The notes under the pieces are model-generated. The model worked only from the letters and a program-made list of their open reading frames with translations, was not told where the DNA came from and made no database searches. The position numbers and the translations under genes were made by a program. DNA of 42,235 nucleotides, from the NCBI GenBank assembly GCA_036940085.1, contig JALLBK010000505.1, positions 1-42,235 on the forward strand, written 5' to 3'. Of this stretch, positions 10,196 through 19,992 are shown piece after piece. Each line of letters starts with the position of its first letter. Position 1 is the stretch's first letter. The DNA comes from Discostella pseudostelligera (lineage: Eukaryota; Bacillariophyta; Thalassiosirophyceae; Thalassiosirales; Thalassiosiraceae).

Positions 10196-12983
10196 CCAAT
10201 GTGATTGCCACACCTGCCTTGCCACATCGACCAGTCCGTCCGGCCATGTGAGCATAGCCCGCGGCGCTCGAGGGTGGGGAGAGTATGAAGACGTATCCGA
10301 CATTAGGGAGGTCAAGACCACGTGCAAATCGTTCACCAATAATGTACATGGGTATGGACTTCCATTTATTGTTGTTGCTGCCGTCTTGAGCACTCATGGT
10401 CTCCATCATCATTGATGCGCTGTAGGTACCGATGCTGCTGCTACTGCTATCAAGTTCGTCCGTGTCCGCAGATTGTGATCTAATCCTACTACCATCTAGA
10501 TTTCGTAATGTACGAATATCCTCAAGACCACGAGCCATCAACTCTTTCTGTACTCGATCAACACCCATCCTACCGGGAAAAATTAGGATAGGCTTGGCTT
10601 CCGTCAGGTCCGACATCATGGTTTCCCACAACGTTGCAATAGTTTGTTGGACGCGAAGTTCTTCATTTCGTTCGGCGACCGTCATTGATAAAGTAGACTT
10701 TGATGTGTCAGTTGGTTGTAATCTAGTCTGTTCACTTGATGAGATGTCCTCCTCCTCCTCCTCATCCTCCTCTCCCAGCATCATCTCTTCTCCATCGACT
10801 ACATCGGAAACCACTCGATACGCATGCCTCAATCTATCAGGGAGCAATGCACTCCTCCTCCTCTCCGCATCCTTACTCTTCACACGAACGTCCTCCTCTC
10901 CAGTAACCAACGTCGCGGCAGCATCCGCACTAGGTTTATCGAGTATCTGCATTAGCTGACGGCGCATCGTCCGACCGACGGTGGCAGACGCGCAGATCAT
11001 TTGTACATTGTCGAGGGACGGTATGGGAAGGTCGCGGAGTAGAAATTCCGTCTGTGTCTGTCGTGCAATGACGAGCTTACTCTTTCTTGACGGAAGAGAA
11101 GGAGGTGATGGCGGTGGAGGAATGCGACCATCGCCATCGATTGCGTTCTCTTCCGTTGCCTCATCAGTAGATAGTAGTAGTATGCGTTGTTGTGCAATTT
11201 TTCGATTCTTCCGTTCGGTGGCCTCACGCGCCGCGGCCTCGGTCCGAAGCAGCCTGTCAGCCTCATCTAGCACAATGGCACGTAAGTTTGAGCAGAGTGC
11301 AATCGCCGTAGTGCGTTCTTCATCAGATATTGGAGAGATATCACCTCCATTATCTTTCGAATTATTGGCGTAGTCACCATTGGCAATTCGTCCCACTTCC
11401 CGATATAGCATACGAAGCATTTTGGGTGTTCCTGCGATGATGGGTGGAGAGTTGTTGCGGATTAATGATCGTAGAATTACCCTCCCCGGCGGAATGTTGC
11501 TATGGTCACCTTGATTGTTCAGTCTATCGTCACGTATCTCATCAAAATCATCGACATCGTCCTCATCGTTGGACGAAGAGATGCTGCCATCACCAACAAC
11601 AAATAGGGATGATGTCAATGACAACGAAGACGATGAAGACAGTGGAGGCCAAAGGACATCCACCTCTCGTTGTATTTGACATGCCAATTCAATGGTCGGC
11701 GTTACAATCAATATTCCCCCGGTACCCTCGCCGCGTTGTCCTCCCGGCGATGTACACAGAAGTGGAAGGAGGTAGGCAAGTGTTTTACCAGTGCCGGTGG
11801 GTGATGCAATGATTGCATTGGTCCGTTTGATTGGCTTCTTCTTGACGGTGGTAGGTCGCTTACTACTAGTTGTTGGAGAATATCCCATCTTTCGATTCCT
11901 CCGGGTATTGTCAAGTGATCCCCACAGAAAAGGAGGAGGAGTAGATGACGAAGTGGTAATAGATGTTTTGCTTTCATTCTTTCCGTTTTCTTCCGTTGAT
12001 GCTTCTGCTGATGTCTGATCCGTATTTCTTTGAACCTCGTCCTTCAAAGATCCGTTGCCATCATCGTCGTCATCAGAATCGATAGTAGTGGTCATCGCAG
12101 CAGTCCACGGTTCTAATAGACGACAAACATCCTCTGCCGATGTCGGTTTCATCATCCTTCCAACAAGACTACCACCACCACCATCATCATCGCCAGTAGT
12201 ACCTCCCACGATGTCATCATCACCATTGTCAGACAACAACAATGCTGGCACTGCATTCAAATCCTTGGTCACCTCGGCATACAATCGATCACCCTCCCTT
12301 TCCCATCGGGGAGGACGTTTAGTGTTAAACTTGCTGCCACTGGAAGGTGATGTTGAAGACGAAGATGCGGATGACCGTCTTCCACCAGGAGTATTAGTAA
12401 TGCCATCTTGTTTGCTAGATATACGAAAGGAATGCCCGCGTCGATTGTGATTGGCTGCGTTTGCACCTCGATTTCTACCGCCGCCACTGCTACCACTACC
12501 ACTGCTATTACCACTTCCGGTACCGGTGGAAGATGTACCGCTGGTGCTTACTCGACTTCTCCTCGGTGGAGAGGACGACGATGATGATGATGATGATGAC
12601 GATGATGAAGAGGAATACGAAGATGTCGATGCCATTTGCAAAATTGTAGTAGTATCAGTAGTACTGATGGAAGGATGATGCCACCGTCGTCGTCGTCGAA
12701 TTCGCTGATGTGGCGAACTGATTGCAAATGCCACCACATCTGAACGTGGATAAATATCACGAAAATGACTGTAATGATGATTTGACCATTGTTGCTTCAT
12801 GTTGTGAGGAGGGAACATGGTGGCATCACTGCCAAATAGAGACGTCGACGTTGTGTAAGATGGAGACGATGCCGACGCCACCGACGCCGTAATCATCATC
12901 AGCAGCAATGAGGTTACAATGGCGTTGTTGGGATAGCGAGATTCACTGCTGGTAGTGGCGGTGGTTGGATGATCAATGGCCAT
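10086..12983 (-). CDS. DEAD-box ATP-dependent RNA helicase, probably secretory/plastid targeted
   Basis: This single-exon gene encodes 965 residues from the ATG at 12983; the frame continues to 13136 but opens with TTG. Helicase motifs are in order: motif I ASPTGTGKT (Lys400), Ia TPTIELACQ, motif II LDEADRLL (Asp573-Asp576), motif III SAT in CASATVGR, and motif VI HMAGRTGRCGKAG (from His912). They place it in superfamily 2, DEAD-box group, which remodels RNA. The usual Q motif is weak: GYSPTTSSKRPTT has the GY-PT part but not the expected glutamine. The N terminus holds a hydrophobic segment (NAIVTSLLLMMITASVASA) resembling a signal peptide, followed by a Ser/Thr-rich stretch with a poly-Ser run. 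This suggests import through the ER route used for diatom plastids, although the residue after the likely cleavage site is Ser rather than Phe. Long low-complexity insertions separate the motifs. Confidence 0.87.
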   Translation of the reverse strand: MAIDHPTTATTSSESRYPNNAIVTSLLLMMITASVASASSPSYTTSTSLFGSDATMFPPHNMKQQWSNHHYSHFRDIYPRSDVVAFAISSPHQRIRRRRRWHHPSISTTDTTTILQMASTSSYSSSSSSSSSSSSSSSPPRRSRVSTSGTSSTGTGSGNSSGSGSSGGGRNRGANAANHNRRGHSFRISSKQDGITNTPGGRRSSASSSSTSPSSGSKFNTKRPPRWEREGDRLYAEVTKDLNAVPALLLSDNGDDDIVGGTTGDDDGGGGSLVGRMMKPTSAEDVCRLLEPWTAAMTTTIDSDDDDDGNGSLKDEVQRNTDQTSAEASTEENGKNESKTSITTSSSTPPPFLWGSLDNTRRNRKMGYSPTTSSKRPTTVKKKPIKRTNAIIASPTGTGKTLAYLLPLLCTSPGGQRGEGTGGILIVTPTIELACQIQREVDVLWPPLSSSSSLSLTSSLFVVGDGSISSSNDEDDVDDFDEIRDDRLNNQGDHSNIPPGRVILRSLIRNNSPPIIAGTPKMLRMLYREVGRIANGDYANNSKDNGGDISPISDEERTTAIALCSNLRAIVLDEADRLLRTEAAAREATERKNRKIAQQRILLLSTDEATEENAIDGDGRIPPPPSPPSLPSRKSKLVIARQTQTEFLLRDLPIPSLDNVQMICASATVGRTMRRQLMQILDKPSADAAATLVTGEEDVRVKSKDAERRRSALLPDRLRHAYRVVSDVVDGEEMMLGEEDEEEEEDISSSEQTRLQPTDTSKSTLSMTVAERNEELRVQQTIATLWETMMSDLTEAKPILIFPGRMGVDRVQKELMARGLEDIRTLRNLDGSRIRSQSADTDELDSSSSSIGTYSASMMMETMSAQDGSNNNKWKSIPMYIIGERFARGLDLPNVGYVFILSPPSSAAGYAHMAGRTGRCGKAGVAITLVRPKNNEVSRLASIAEALGLRFDPRLSGMMVSNKKL

Positions 12984-13154
12984 GATGTTGATGTGATCAA
13001 GAATGGTTGGGAGTGCTATTGAGACTATGAGAGTCCGTCGGCGCCCATGGTGATGATGATGATGTATGTTCGGCGTTTCGGCGCGCGTCGGCGTCGCGTC
13101 GGTGGTGGTGGGTGGTCGCCGTCGACGGACAGACAAAGACTAGCGAGCCACCTG

Positions 13155-13202
13155 CCACGTGGAAATCAGAAAATCCACGTGGAAGCCAAAGGTTGCCACG
13201 TG
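13155..13202. promoter_or_regulatory. cluster of three CCACGTG(G) G-box sites
   Basis: CCACGTGG occurs at 13155-13162 and 13175-13182, and CCACGTG at 13196-13202, so the starts are 20 and 21 bp apart. Another ACGTGG follows at 13204-13209. The cluster lies about 170-220 bp upstream of the helicase ATG (12983, minus strand). CACGTG is the palindromic core bound by bHLH and bZIP factors. The spacing of about two helical turns would place the sites on one face of the DNA. Confidence 0.6.
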
Positions 13203-13360
13203 AACGTGGATTGCAAACATCAAAAAGCTTAGTTCGAGAAGATGAAAGGGATGGAAAGCTCTCCAATGATCGAGTGTAGGAGTACTTCTTACCACAGGAT
13301 ATATTATTGTAGAAGTATTTTCAGTTAGCAACGTGTACTCTACTGCATTCTTTTATGTCT

Positions 13361-16300
13361 CTAGAGAGAAGGTGAAGAGGGTAGGGTATTTGTCAAAGTC
13401 CTCCACATGAAATCGTATGCCAATGAATTCATAAAGGCTTCCTGTTTCGAATCTGCAGCACCGCCATGCCCCCCTTCAATATTCTCATAGTAGAACACCG
13501 GCCAGTCCTTCTTCGACTTTCCATTATTGTCGCCAGCACCACTCAAATCCCACATCTTCTTCACCATCTTCCTCGCATGGGCTGGATGGACTCGATCATC
13601 TCTCGTGGATGTAGTAACTAACACATGTGGATATTTTTGCCTCGATTCGTCGATGTTGTGATACGGGCTGTACTTATATAGGAAATTCTTCCAATCGTCC
13701 GTATCCGGGTTGCCGTATTCAGCCATCCATGAAGCACCTGCCAACAACTTGTTATACCTGTGTACGCCACAATGAAAGATTCACGATATATGAGACCAAG
13801 ACGATGATCAATAGTGCCAACTCACACACATATTATGAACTCACCTTTGCATATCAAGGAGAGGTACAGCAATGTGTATAGCACCAAATAGGTCAGGGGC
13901 CTGAACGAGCATATTGCCAGTCAGCAGTCCACCATTCGATCCTCCTCGACACGCCAATGTACTAGGACTGCAGACTTTCGTAGCCACCAAATGCTCACCC
14001 ACGGCAATAAAATCCTCGTAGCACTTGTTCCTATTCTCTTTGAGGGCCGATTGATGCCATTGCGGGCCGTACTCACCACCACCACGAATGTTCGCCTCGA
14101 CGTACACACCGCCTCGTTCTAGCCAACTGATGCCCACGGTGGTGGCATAGCGTGGACCGAGACTGATCTCGAAGCCACCATATCCGTAGAGAAGGGTTGG
14201 TGTTGTGCCGTCCATTGGAATTCCTTTCTTAGCAATCATAAAGTAACTGAGGCGAAGGTAAACCACATCATTGAAATGTCAGAAAACTTTTACCAAGATA
14301 CAATGATGCACAAGGCCACGAAGGTAAAATGAATCTGAAACACTCACGGAATTTTGGTGCCATCTTTACTAGTCGCAAAATTTTGGGTTACTTCCAATTC
14401 AGAAGAATCGTACTGAAAGACATGCAGTGTGAGTGAGCCAGAGCGGAGTGAGTAAATAATTGACAGCTAGACAAAAATAGAAGAAGCAAATTAGACATAC
14501 CATGTGTGGAAGTGACTTCAGCTTGCGCACAATATAATCATCGGTTCCACATTTGCTCGCGTCGGCCAGGTGCAACGTGCTGGGTTGAGTGTAGCTACTG
14601 GTAGTGAACCAAATCAAATCATTCTCTTTCGAGTCCACACCACTGGCGCTCGCAGATCGAATCTGCCCACCCTCATCTCCACAAACCAGTGTGAATGTGC
14701 CACCGGCATCACCAATTTTGAAGAATTGTAGCTGTTCCTTGACATCGTCAAGCATGTACAGAATCAAGTAGTTCTTCGTGGTGCTGTAGCCCGCATACGA
14801 TGTTGTTGCAGTCGGCTCAAACAGAACATGGTACTCAAGACTAGACGCCGCCGTCTCGACAACATCATTGTTCCCATCTTCCTTCGCTTTGCTAAATGCA
14901 AGAAATGCCTGTGCATCCACGTAAATCAAAGATCCGCTCTTGAACACCTTGTCCGATCCGTTGTCCTCTGCCTCCCAATCCGCTTTCAAGTGAAATATCA
15001 TCCATCGACCAAAGAAGGATACTTCCGTATTCAATGCAATGGCCAACTTGACAAAGTCTTCTGTTGGTGCTTTCCTCACGAAATAGAGAGAATTGTAGAA
15101 GGAAATGGCCCTACTCTGTACTTCATACATGGCACCCCCTTCCCGATGCATCTCATCATAAATATACTGCCCACAGCTCACATCTGTCGCCTCACCCTCG
15201 AAGACGATGGGTGCATCTTCCACCCTGGTACCACGCGTCCACTCACGAACAGTCCGAGGATAGCCCGATGTCGTCATCGACCCCTCCCCAGTATCGGCAC
15301 CGACCAACAACACATTCCGTGTTTTGTACTTGGCACGTGTTTTCCCCTCTGGTAAGGCAAATCCTATCTCATCCCCCTCTGGATCCACAAATGACTCAGT
15401 CAATAGATCAAATTCACGTAGGTGCGAAGCATCGGCACCTCCTCGGGAGAGATTGATGAGTACACGTGTTACTCGACCTTGGGGTGGGTTGGAGTCCGAA
15501 CTGGGTTTGTATCCGGATATTTCAGGATCATCCAATGAACGAGGGAGAGGAGTGTAGCCCTTCCATACCCAAGAAATCTACTTGATAAAAAATGTTCAAT
15601 GAGAGGTCATCGTTTAGCACATTGATGAAAGAACACATATAAATATGCACAAGGCGTGTATAACCCACCTCTTCCTTCCTAGCCAGTTCGTCGAGATCGA
15701 GGACAGTCGTCCATTCGGTGGTCGGAGATTGGTACGAAGTCAATGTTGTTTTGCGCCAAAGTCCTTTCGGATTCTGAATAAACGAGGAACGATGATTAGG
15801 GGTGGCATATAAGTAGTTAAGAGAGATGATGTGTGACAAAATTGGCGTGGCGTGGCAAGCAATAATTGCAGTATTACCTTTGAATCCTTCCAGAAATTGT
15901 ACAGCAGCATGTCTCCTGATGCAGCATCATACCCCAAAAGATTCACATGAGGAATTCTGCACCACATCATGTGTCATTGATCAAAACAACGAAGAGAGTG
16001 TGGTTAGTACGATACATTCCTATTAAACAAATCATTGAACAATACATATGCATAATATGATGAACTTGCCTCTCATCACTCTCCAATGCCGCCAACACAC
16101 GTCGATACGTCTCCGTATCACTTGGATCACCCAGTTGTTTCAGACAGAGATCATTGGCATGCTTGGCAAAGGCAATGCTGGTTTCGGATTCCACCTCTTC
16201 TAGATAGATGTAGGGATCGTCCTCCTCATGTTTATCAACGCCGATGTCGTTGTTGGTAGCGGAAGCTGACATTTTGGTATAGCTGCTGTGCAAGAATGAT

Positions 16301-16488
16301 CGCGATGATGTAGTGATGAAAGGAGGAGATGATGCGGCGAAGGCGGCAGTGAAAGGAGCGGCGTGAGTAAAGAATGCCGCGGCGGCTGGCAATTTACTTC
16401 GAGTAAAGGGTGTAAATGACGAAGCGGAGAGGAGTAGCTGAGAGGAATGCAGAAGGAACAGGGACGACGATGGCAATCGGAGTAACAT
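13361..16488 (-). CDS. prolyl oligopeptidase family serine protease (S9A), seven exons
   Basis: I read exons 16488-16070, 15956-15878, 15773-15669, 15577-14501, 14412-14348, 14246-13845 and 13757-13361, which join in frame to 847 residues. The N-terminal beta-propeller region has the family segments DDPYIYLEEVESE, ALESDERIPHV, YNFWKDSKNPKGLWRKTTLTSY and ISWVWKGYTPLPRSL. The catalytic alpha/beta-hydrolase domain has LLYGYGGFEISLGPRY, the nucleophile in RGGSNGGLLTG (Ser685), the acidic residue in RDDRVHP (Asp769 or Asp770) and the histidine in GGHGG (His813). Their spacing fits family S9A, which cleaves short peptides after proline. The first intron is GC-AG (donor AG/GCAAGT at 16069), which is needed to rebuild SDER-IPHV. 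The N terminus (MLLRLPSSSLFLLHSSQLLLSASSFTPF) looks like a signal peptide plus a plastid-type cleavage motif. An in-frame ATG at 16509 is an alternative start. Confidence 0.92.
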
Positions 16489-16587
16489 CCTCTCCCTTGC
16501 TATTGGCATGCATAAGTATCGGTGTCGGAATCGGGGGCTTCTGGTTTTGGAGTGGATTTTTGTTGCGGAAGCAAAGACGACGGACAT

Positions 16588-16655
16588 CCACGTGGCAGGG
16601 TACACGCACAGCTTTGGCGGGAAGCTCCGGGAGACAGAGCATCCTTTCCACGTGG
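16588..16655. promoter_or_regulatory. two CCACGTGG boxes flanking a TTTGGCGGGAA element
   Basis: CCACGTGG lies at 16588-16595 and 16648-16655, with TTTGGCGGGAA at 16613-16623 between them. The set ends about 80-100 bp upstream of the likely prolyl oligopeptidase start (16488 or 16509, minus strand), so it probably belongs to that promoter. The long upstream frame to 16671 runs through these sites, which is one reason I do not use it. Confidence 0.55.
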
Positions 16656-17263
16656 AAATTTTTATCATCAATACTACGATCTCTCACCTCTCTCTTCACT
16701 CTCTTCGACTTGTAGGATGATGCGAGCAAGACCATTCAGAGGAATCAAACAAATCAAAGCGGAGCTTACTATTCATTAATTCGTGCAACGACTTTAACTC
16801 GCTGTTCTGTCGACTTTGCTTCATGCAGCTGCTGAGACATGTCCAACCTGTGGATTATATCGAAAAGTTATCTTTGGTACTGCTCCTTGATCAACAAAGA
16901 CAATATATTGTCGACAATTCCCAACCCTCATTCTCGCTAACGTGCTGTTGATGTTGGGCAGGGATATGACATCGCGTTGTTGACTTCTTTTAGTGTGGGT
17001 TTTTCATAACAATATCCGGTGATTATCGACCTCTCTACTCTCAATCCAACACTCCAAAAAGGGGAACTCTCCTGATATTCAACTTCACCCCCCCCCTCGC
17101 TATTTGCAAAATCGACTTTTCATCGTCAAACCCGAACACCGATTTACCATTTCCCAACCTAGGCAGATTTTGGTGCTTTCGCTTCGTTAAAAGTTGTAGC
17201 GTTGCTTCAACCATCTCTATCTATCTTCCCTCATCCTAACATTCAAACAAGGTCATTGACTGC
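16656..17263. other. intergenic spacer, no gene seen
   Basis: This lies between the prolyl oligopeptidase promoter and the 3' end of the PEX4-like gene. I found no convincing open frame. A C-run near 17087-17096 is the only conspicuous sequence. It presumably holds the PEX4-like gene's 3' UTR and distal promoter sequence. Confidence 0.35.
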
Positions 17264-17821
17264 TTAATTTCCAGTTCCACTACCACGAGGAGGCCAATCG
17301 ATAAAAAATGCATTCTCGACAGTGTACATCTCGGCCGTAGTCCAAAATGCCGCCACATCGCCGCTCCGAATCATATTCCCAGCATCACAATTCAATGGAC
17401 TCTCGGCATCCGGATCCGACAGTAGTGCCAATACCGCCCGACATGCCGCTTGTAATCCCCACGCTGGACTCCATTCCTTCTTTAATATGTCGAGACAAAC
17501 ATCTCCCTTCTCGAAGTGAACATTGGGATGGAATATTTTAGTATCGAATGTGATGGTGGGTGGTGCTAATGGATAATCAGTGCCGCATTGGATGGATAAT
17601 TGAAATACCCCGCCTTCGTAGGGTGAATCTTTGGGACCTTGGATGTAGGCGGTCCAATGCAATAGTGAGGACATGCAGGTGGGACGAAGGTGAATGTTGT
17701 CGGAGGTGTCGTTCTCAGCGGCGGAGGTAGCGGCAGTATCGCCATTATTCTTTGCAGATTTTTCGAGACTTTGTAATTCTTTTCGTAGGCGCTTCGCCGC
17801 ACCGAGATTGTTCCGCATCAT
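17264..17821 (-). CDS. PEX4: ubiquitin-conjugating enzyme E2, PEX4-like (peroxisomal)
   Basis: This single-exon gene encodes a 185-residue E2 enzyme. The UBC fold runs through LHWTAYIQGPKDSPYEGGVFQL and the YPLAPPTITFDTKIFHPNVHFEKGDVCLDILKKEWSPAW segment. The catalytic cysteine is Cys109, after the HPN motif. The downstream stretch WGLQAACRAVLALLSDPDAESPLNCDAGNMIRSGD resembles the peroxin PEX4 group (for example the plant peroxisomal E2) more than other E2 classes. PEX4 ubiquitinates the PTS1 receptor PEX5 so that it can be recycled from the peroxisome membrane; applying that role here is inference from the subgroup signature. The insertion around residues 24-42 (Asn/Thr/Ala-rich) is unusual. 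The gene is divergent from the membrane coiled-coil gene at 18335, sharing a spacer with repeated TGGCGGGAA elements. Confidence 0.85.
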   Translation of the reverse strand: MMRNNLGAAKRLRKELQSLEKSAKNNGDTAATSAAENDTSDNIHLRPTCMSSLLHWTAYIQGPKDSPYEGGVFQLSIQCGTDYPLAPPTITFDTKIFHPNVHFEKGDVCLDILKKEWSPAWGLQAACRAVLALLSDPDAESPLNCDAGNMIRSGDVAAFWTTAEMYTVENAFFIDWPPRGSGTGN

Positions 17822-17935
17822 GTTGATAGAATGATATTGATGAATGATGATATGATATGCAAAGATATTACGATATTCGGTGTTCGGTGGTCGGTAGTAT
17901 CGGTGTCGGCGGAGCTGGGGTTGGGGTTTGGCGTA

Positions 17936-18055
17936 TGAATGGCGGCAGGTGGTAAAATGGCGGGAAGAAATGTGGCGATAAAAATGTGGCGAAAATGGCG
18001 GGAATCACTATTTGGCGAAGAAAGATATGGCGGGAAGAAAATTTCCGATTTCGCC
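17936..18055. promoter_or_regulatory. array of TGGCG elements, including three TGGCGGGAA, in a divergent promoter
   Basis: TGGCGGGAA occurs at 17958-17966, 17996-18004 and 18028-18036. Between and around them are further TGGCG cores: ATGGCGGCAGG near 17938, TGTGGCGATAA near 17972, TGTGGCGAAAA near 17986 and TTTGGCGAAG near 18012. The array lies 115-235 bp upstream of the PEX4-like start (minus) and about 280-400 bp upstream of the gene at 18335 (plus). Confidence 0.55.
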
Positions 18056-18105
18056 TTCCGTCCTCCACCGCCACCAACACCATGACAACTCGTGAACCAT
18101 GTTGT

Positions 18106-18186
18106 GACCATGATGACCATGATGACCATGATGGCCATGATGACCACGACGACCAGGACGACCAGGACGACCAGGATGACCATGAC
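18106..18186. repeat. 9-bp minisatellite, nine units
   Basis: Nine consecutive 9-bp units of the form GACCATGAT, drifting to GACCAGGAC, fill exactly 81 bp. They sit in the spacer between the PEX4-like gene and the gene at 18335. The run keeps an open frame (Asp/His then Asp/Gln repeats), but nothing supports it being translated. Confidence 0.8.
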
Positions 18187-18334
18187 GCCATGACAGGGTG
18201 GATTGGTAGTAGGCGGATCAGCTGTCGGCACGCACTGGCACTTTCCCATCTCTTCCCTTGTAGCACGCGCATCTTCATCTGCTTCGCGATTTACCTTAAC
18301 CTTGACCTACAATTGCAAGAAGGGGCAAATCAGA

Positions 18335-19733
18335 ATGCGGCGACGCTCTCTGCAGCTGAATGACGAGGAGATCCCAAATGTTTGCGAACTACGGTCCAGC
18401 ACCGATAATGCAGCAGCAAACAAATGTTACAATGGCCACAGTCGCCACGGGCGGGAAGAGGAAGTTTCAGCAGTTGTTCAACGACGGCAGCGGCGGGTGA
18501 CGATTACAGCGACAACACCTCCACTGCCGCCGCTGCAGATGACGGCGATGCCAGCAACGTCAAGGGGAGGTGTCTGCGGCTTCGCGTCGCCGCCGCATCG
18601 CCCACTTGCTGTGCGGACAATTCTTTCCACTGCCTCCGCATTACTTCTACTGATTGTCATCGGCGACATTTGCTTCTTCTCCGCCAATAATAGCAACAAG
18701 TATACCACTGACGACATCAATGATCTGACCCAAACCGTTATGAGACTGTCCCAAGAATTGCACGATGCTCAAATTGACAATGAACGAACTCATAACGAGC
18801 TCGAACTAGTGGAAAAGGATTTATCCGACAATAAAATTGAATTGGAAAGGGAAACCCATTATGTCCGGAGCATGGAAGAACGTAATCGACTCATGAAAGA
18901 ATCCATGCTTGATCAGATTCACAAAGATCAGATAAATATCATTGATACAACCAAGGCAGCGACAGAGATTGCCGCGAGGCAGAAGCAGGAGCACGAGGTT
19001 CAGCTGATGAAGGAACATGACGAGAATATTCAACTTAGGGTGGAGTTGGCCAAATCTATTGAGGAATTGGATCGTGTACGACGAATACAGAAGCAACAAC
19101 AACAACTTAAGGCTCCGATCGGATTCGAGGACGAAGAAGAAGAAAGTAGAGCTCAGCGTGATGAACTTTCTGGAAGCAATTCCTCTAATACCAAATCATA
19201 TGAACGATTATTACGAGGTGGTATTAGTAATTATCAACCGGGTGATAGTATTGAGATTATTGAGAGGATTCAACATGACGACGGGGTAACGAAGATTGCT
19301 CTTCGGCCAGGTGAGTCATGGTCGAATGGCGCTGCATGCGAGAGGGTGGATTTGTTATCCACTTGCAGTATTTACTCAACTCTACTCAATTCATTCATAT
19401 CTTTCAGGAATTGTCGCAGATTTCAACTCCGATGGCACCTACAACCTAGTTAAACTTGAGCAAAGCAACCTTATAAAGAACATCAAAAGGGAAAGATTTC
19501 GATCGTATTCCGTGTACACCAGTGGGACATCAGCTCTTTATGAACATCAACCAAAAAACTATACTCCAATAACCATTGTTCGTTATATTGAATCCTCGGC
19601 AAAACCTGGATTGGAAGTGCATGGAAATTATCTATTCACCTACGATGCTGAAGATAAGGAGATTAAGGTTCTCCACGAAGCGAGAGCAATGCTGATATAT
19701 CGTTATGCTGAGGATGGTGACATTGATTTATGA
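18335..19733 (+). CDS. single-pass membrane protein with coiled coil and C-terminal DGTY module
   Basis: I recognise no named family. I read exons 18335-19310 and 19408-19733 (donor GTGAGT, acceptor TTTCAG), giving 433 residues. About 90 basic, Ala/Arg/Thr-rich residues precede one hydrophobic segment (TILSTASALLLLIVIGDICFF), which probably acts as a signal anchor with the N terminus cytosolic. The next ~180 residues are charged coiled coil (VMRLSQELHDAQIDNERTHN and following). The C-terminal part spans the intron and reads ALRPG-IVADFNSDGTYNLVKL, a pattern seen in small SH3/Tudor-like repeats with a D-GTY core; that match is from memory of the pattern only. I start at the ATG at 18335. The frame extends upstream to an ATG at 18203, but that segment overlaps the promoter spacer and lacks protein character. 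Confidence 0.7.
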
Positions 19734-19797
19734 AAAGAGCTGCACAGACATTCGTTTTGAGATCGCAGGGGTTCTGAAACGCAACTCCCACAATAAC

Positions 19798-19968
19798 TGA
19801 CATACCAGAACTCTCTTTTCGGATTTCTGTCCGGATGCGGTATTCAGTGCCTTCGCTTCTCATCGGCGATTTCATTTTATTCAAGGTATTTCCTCCTGTA
19901 TTATCTCCTTGTTCATCAAATCGAATTGAAATCACTGATGTTCATGCATTCTATTGTTTCCGCTTCAG
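19798..19968 (+). promoter_or_regulatory. 5' region of secreted gene 1, duplicated upstream of gene 2
   Basis: ACCAGAACTC at 19804-19813, followed by a T-rich stretch, recurs at 20763-20772 upstream of the second gene. A candidate 5'-UTR intron runs from GTATTT at 19886 to TTCAG ending at 19968 (83 nt). The equivalent upstream of gene 2 runs from GTGAGA at 20883 to TACAG at 20965, also 83 nt. Both are inferred from splice-like borders, with no transcript evidence. Confidence 0.35.
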
Positions 19969-19992
19969 CAAATGTTAAAGAATTCTTCCACA

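Noticed and set aside
12984..13136. N-terminal extension of the helicase gene with a poly-His run
   Set aside because: The frame opens with TTG, and the ATG at 12983 gives a sensible signal-like N terminus.
17986..18363. Plus-strand frame with Asp/His repeats through the minisatellite
   Set aside because: The repeat pattern comes from a 9-bp DNA repeat (a multiple of three), and the frame runs through promoter elements.
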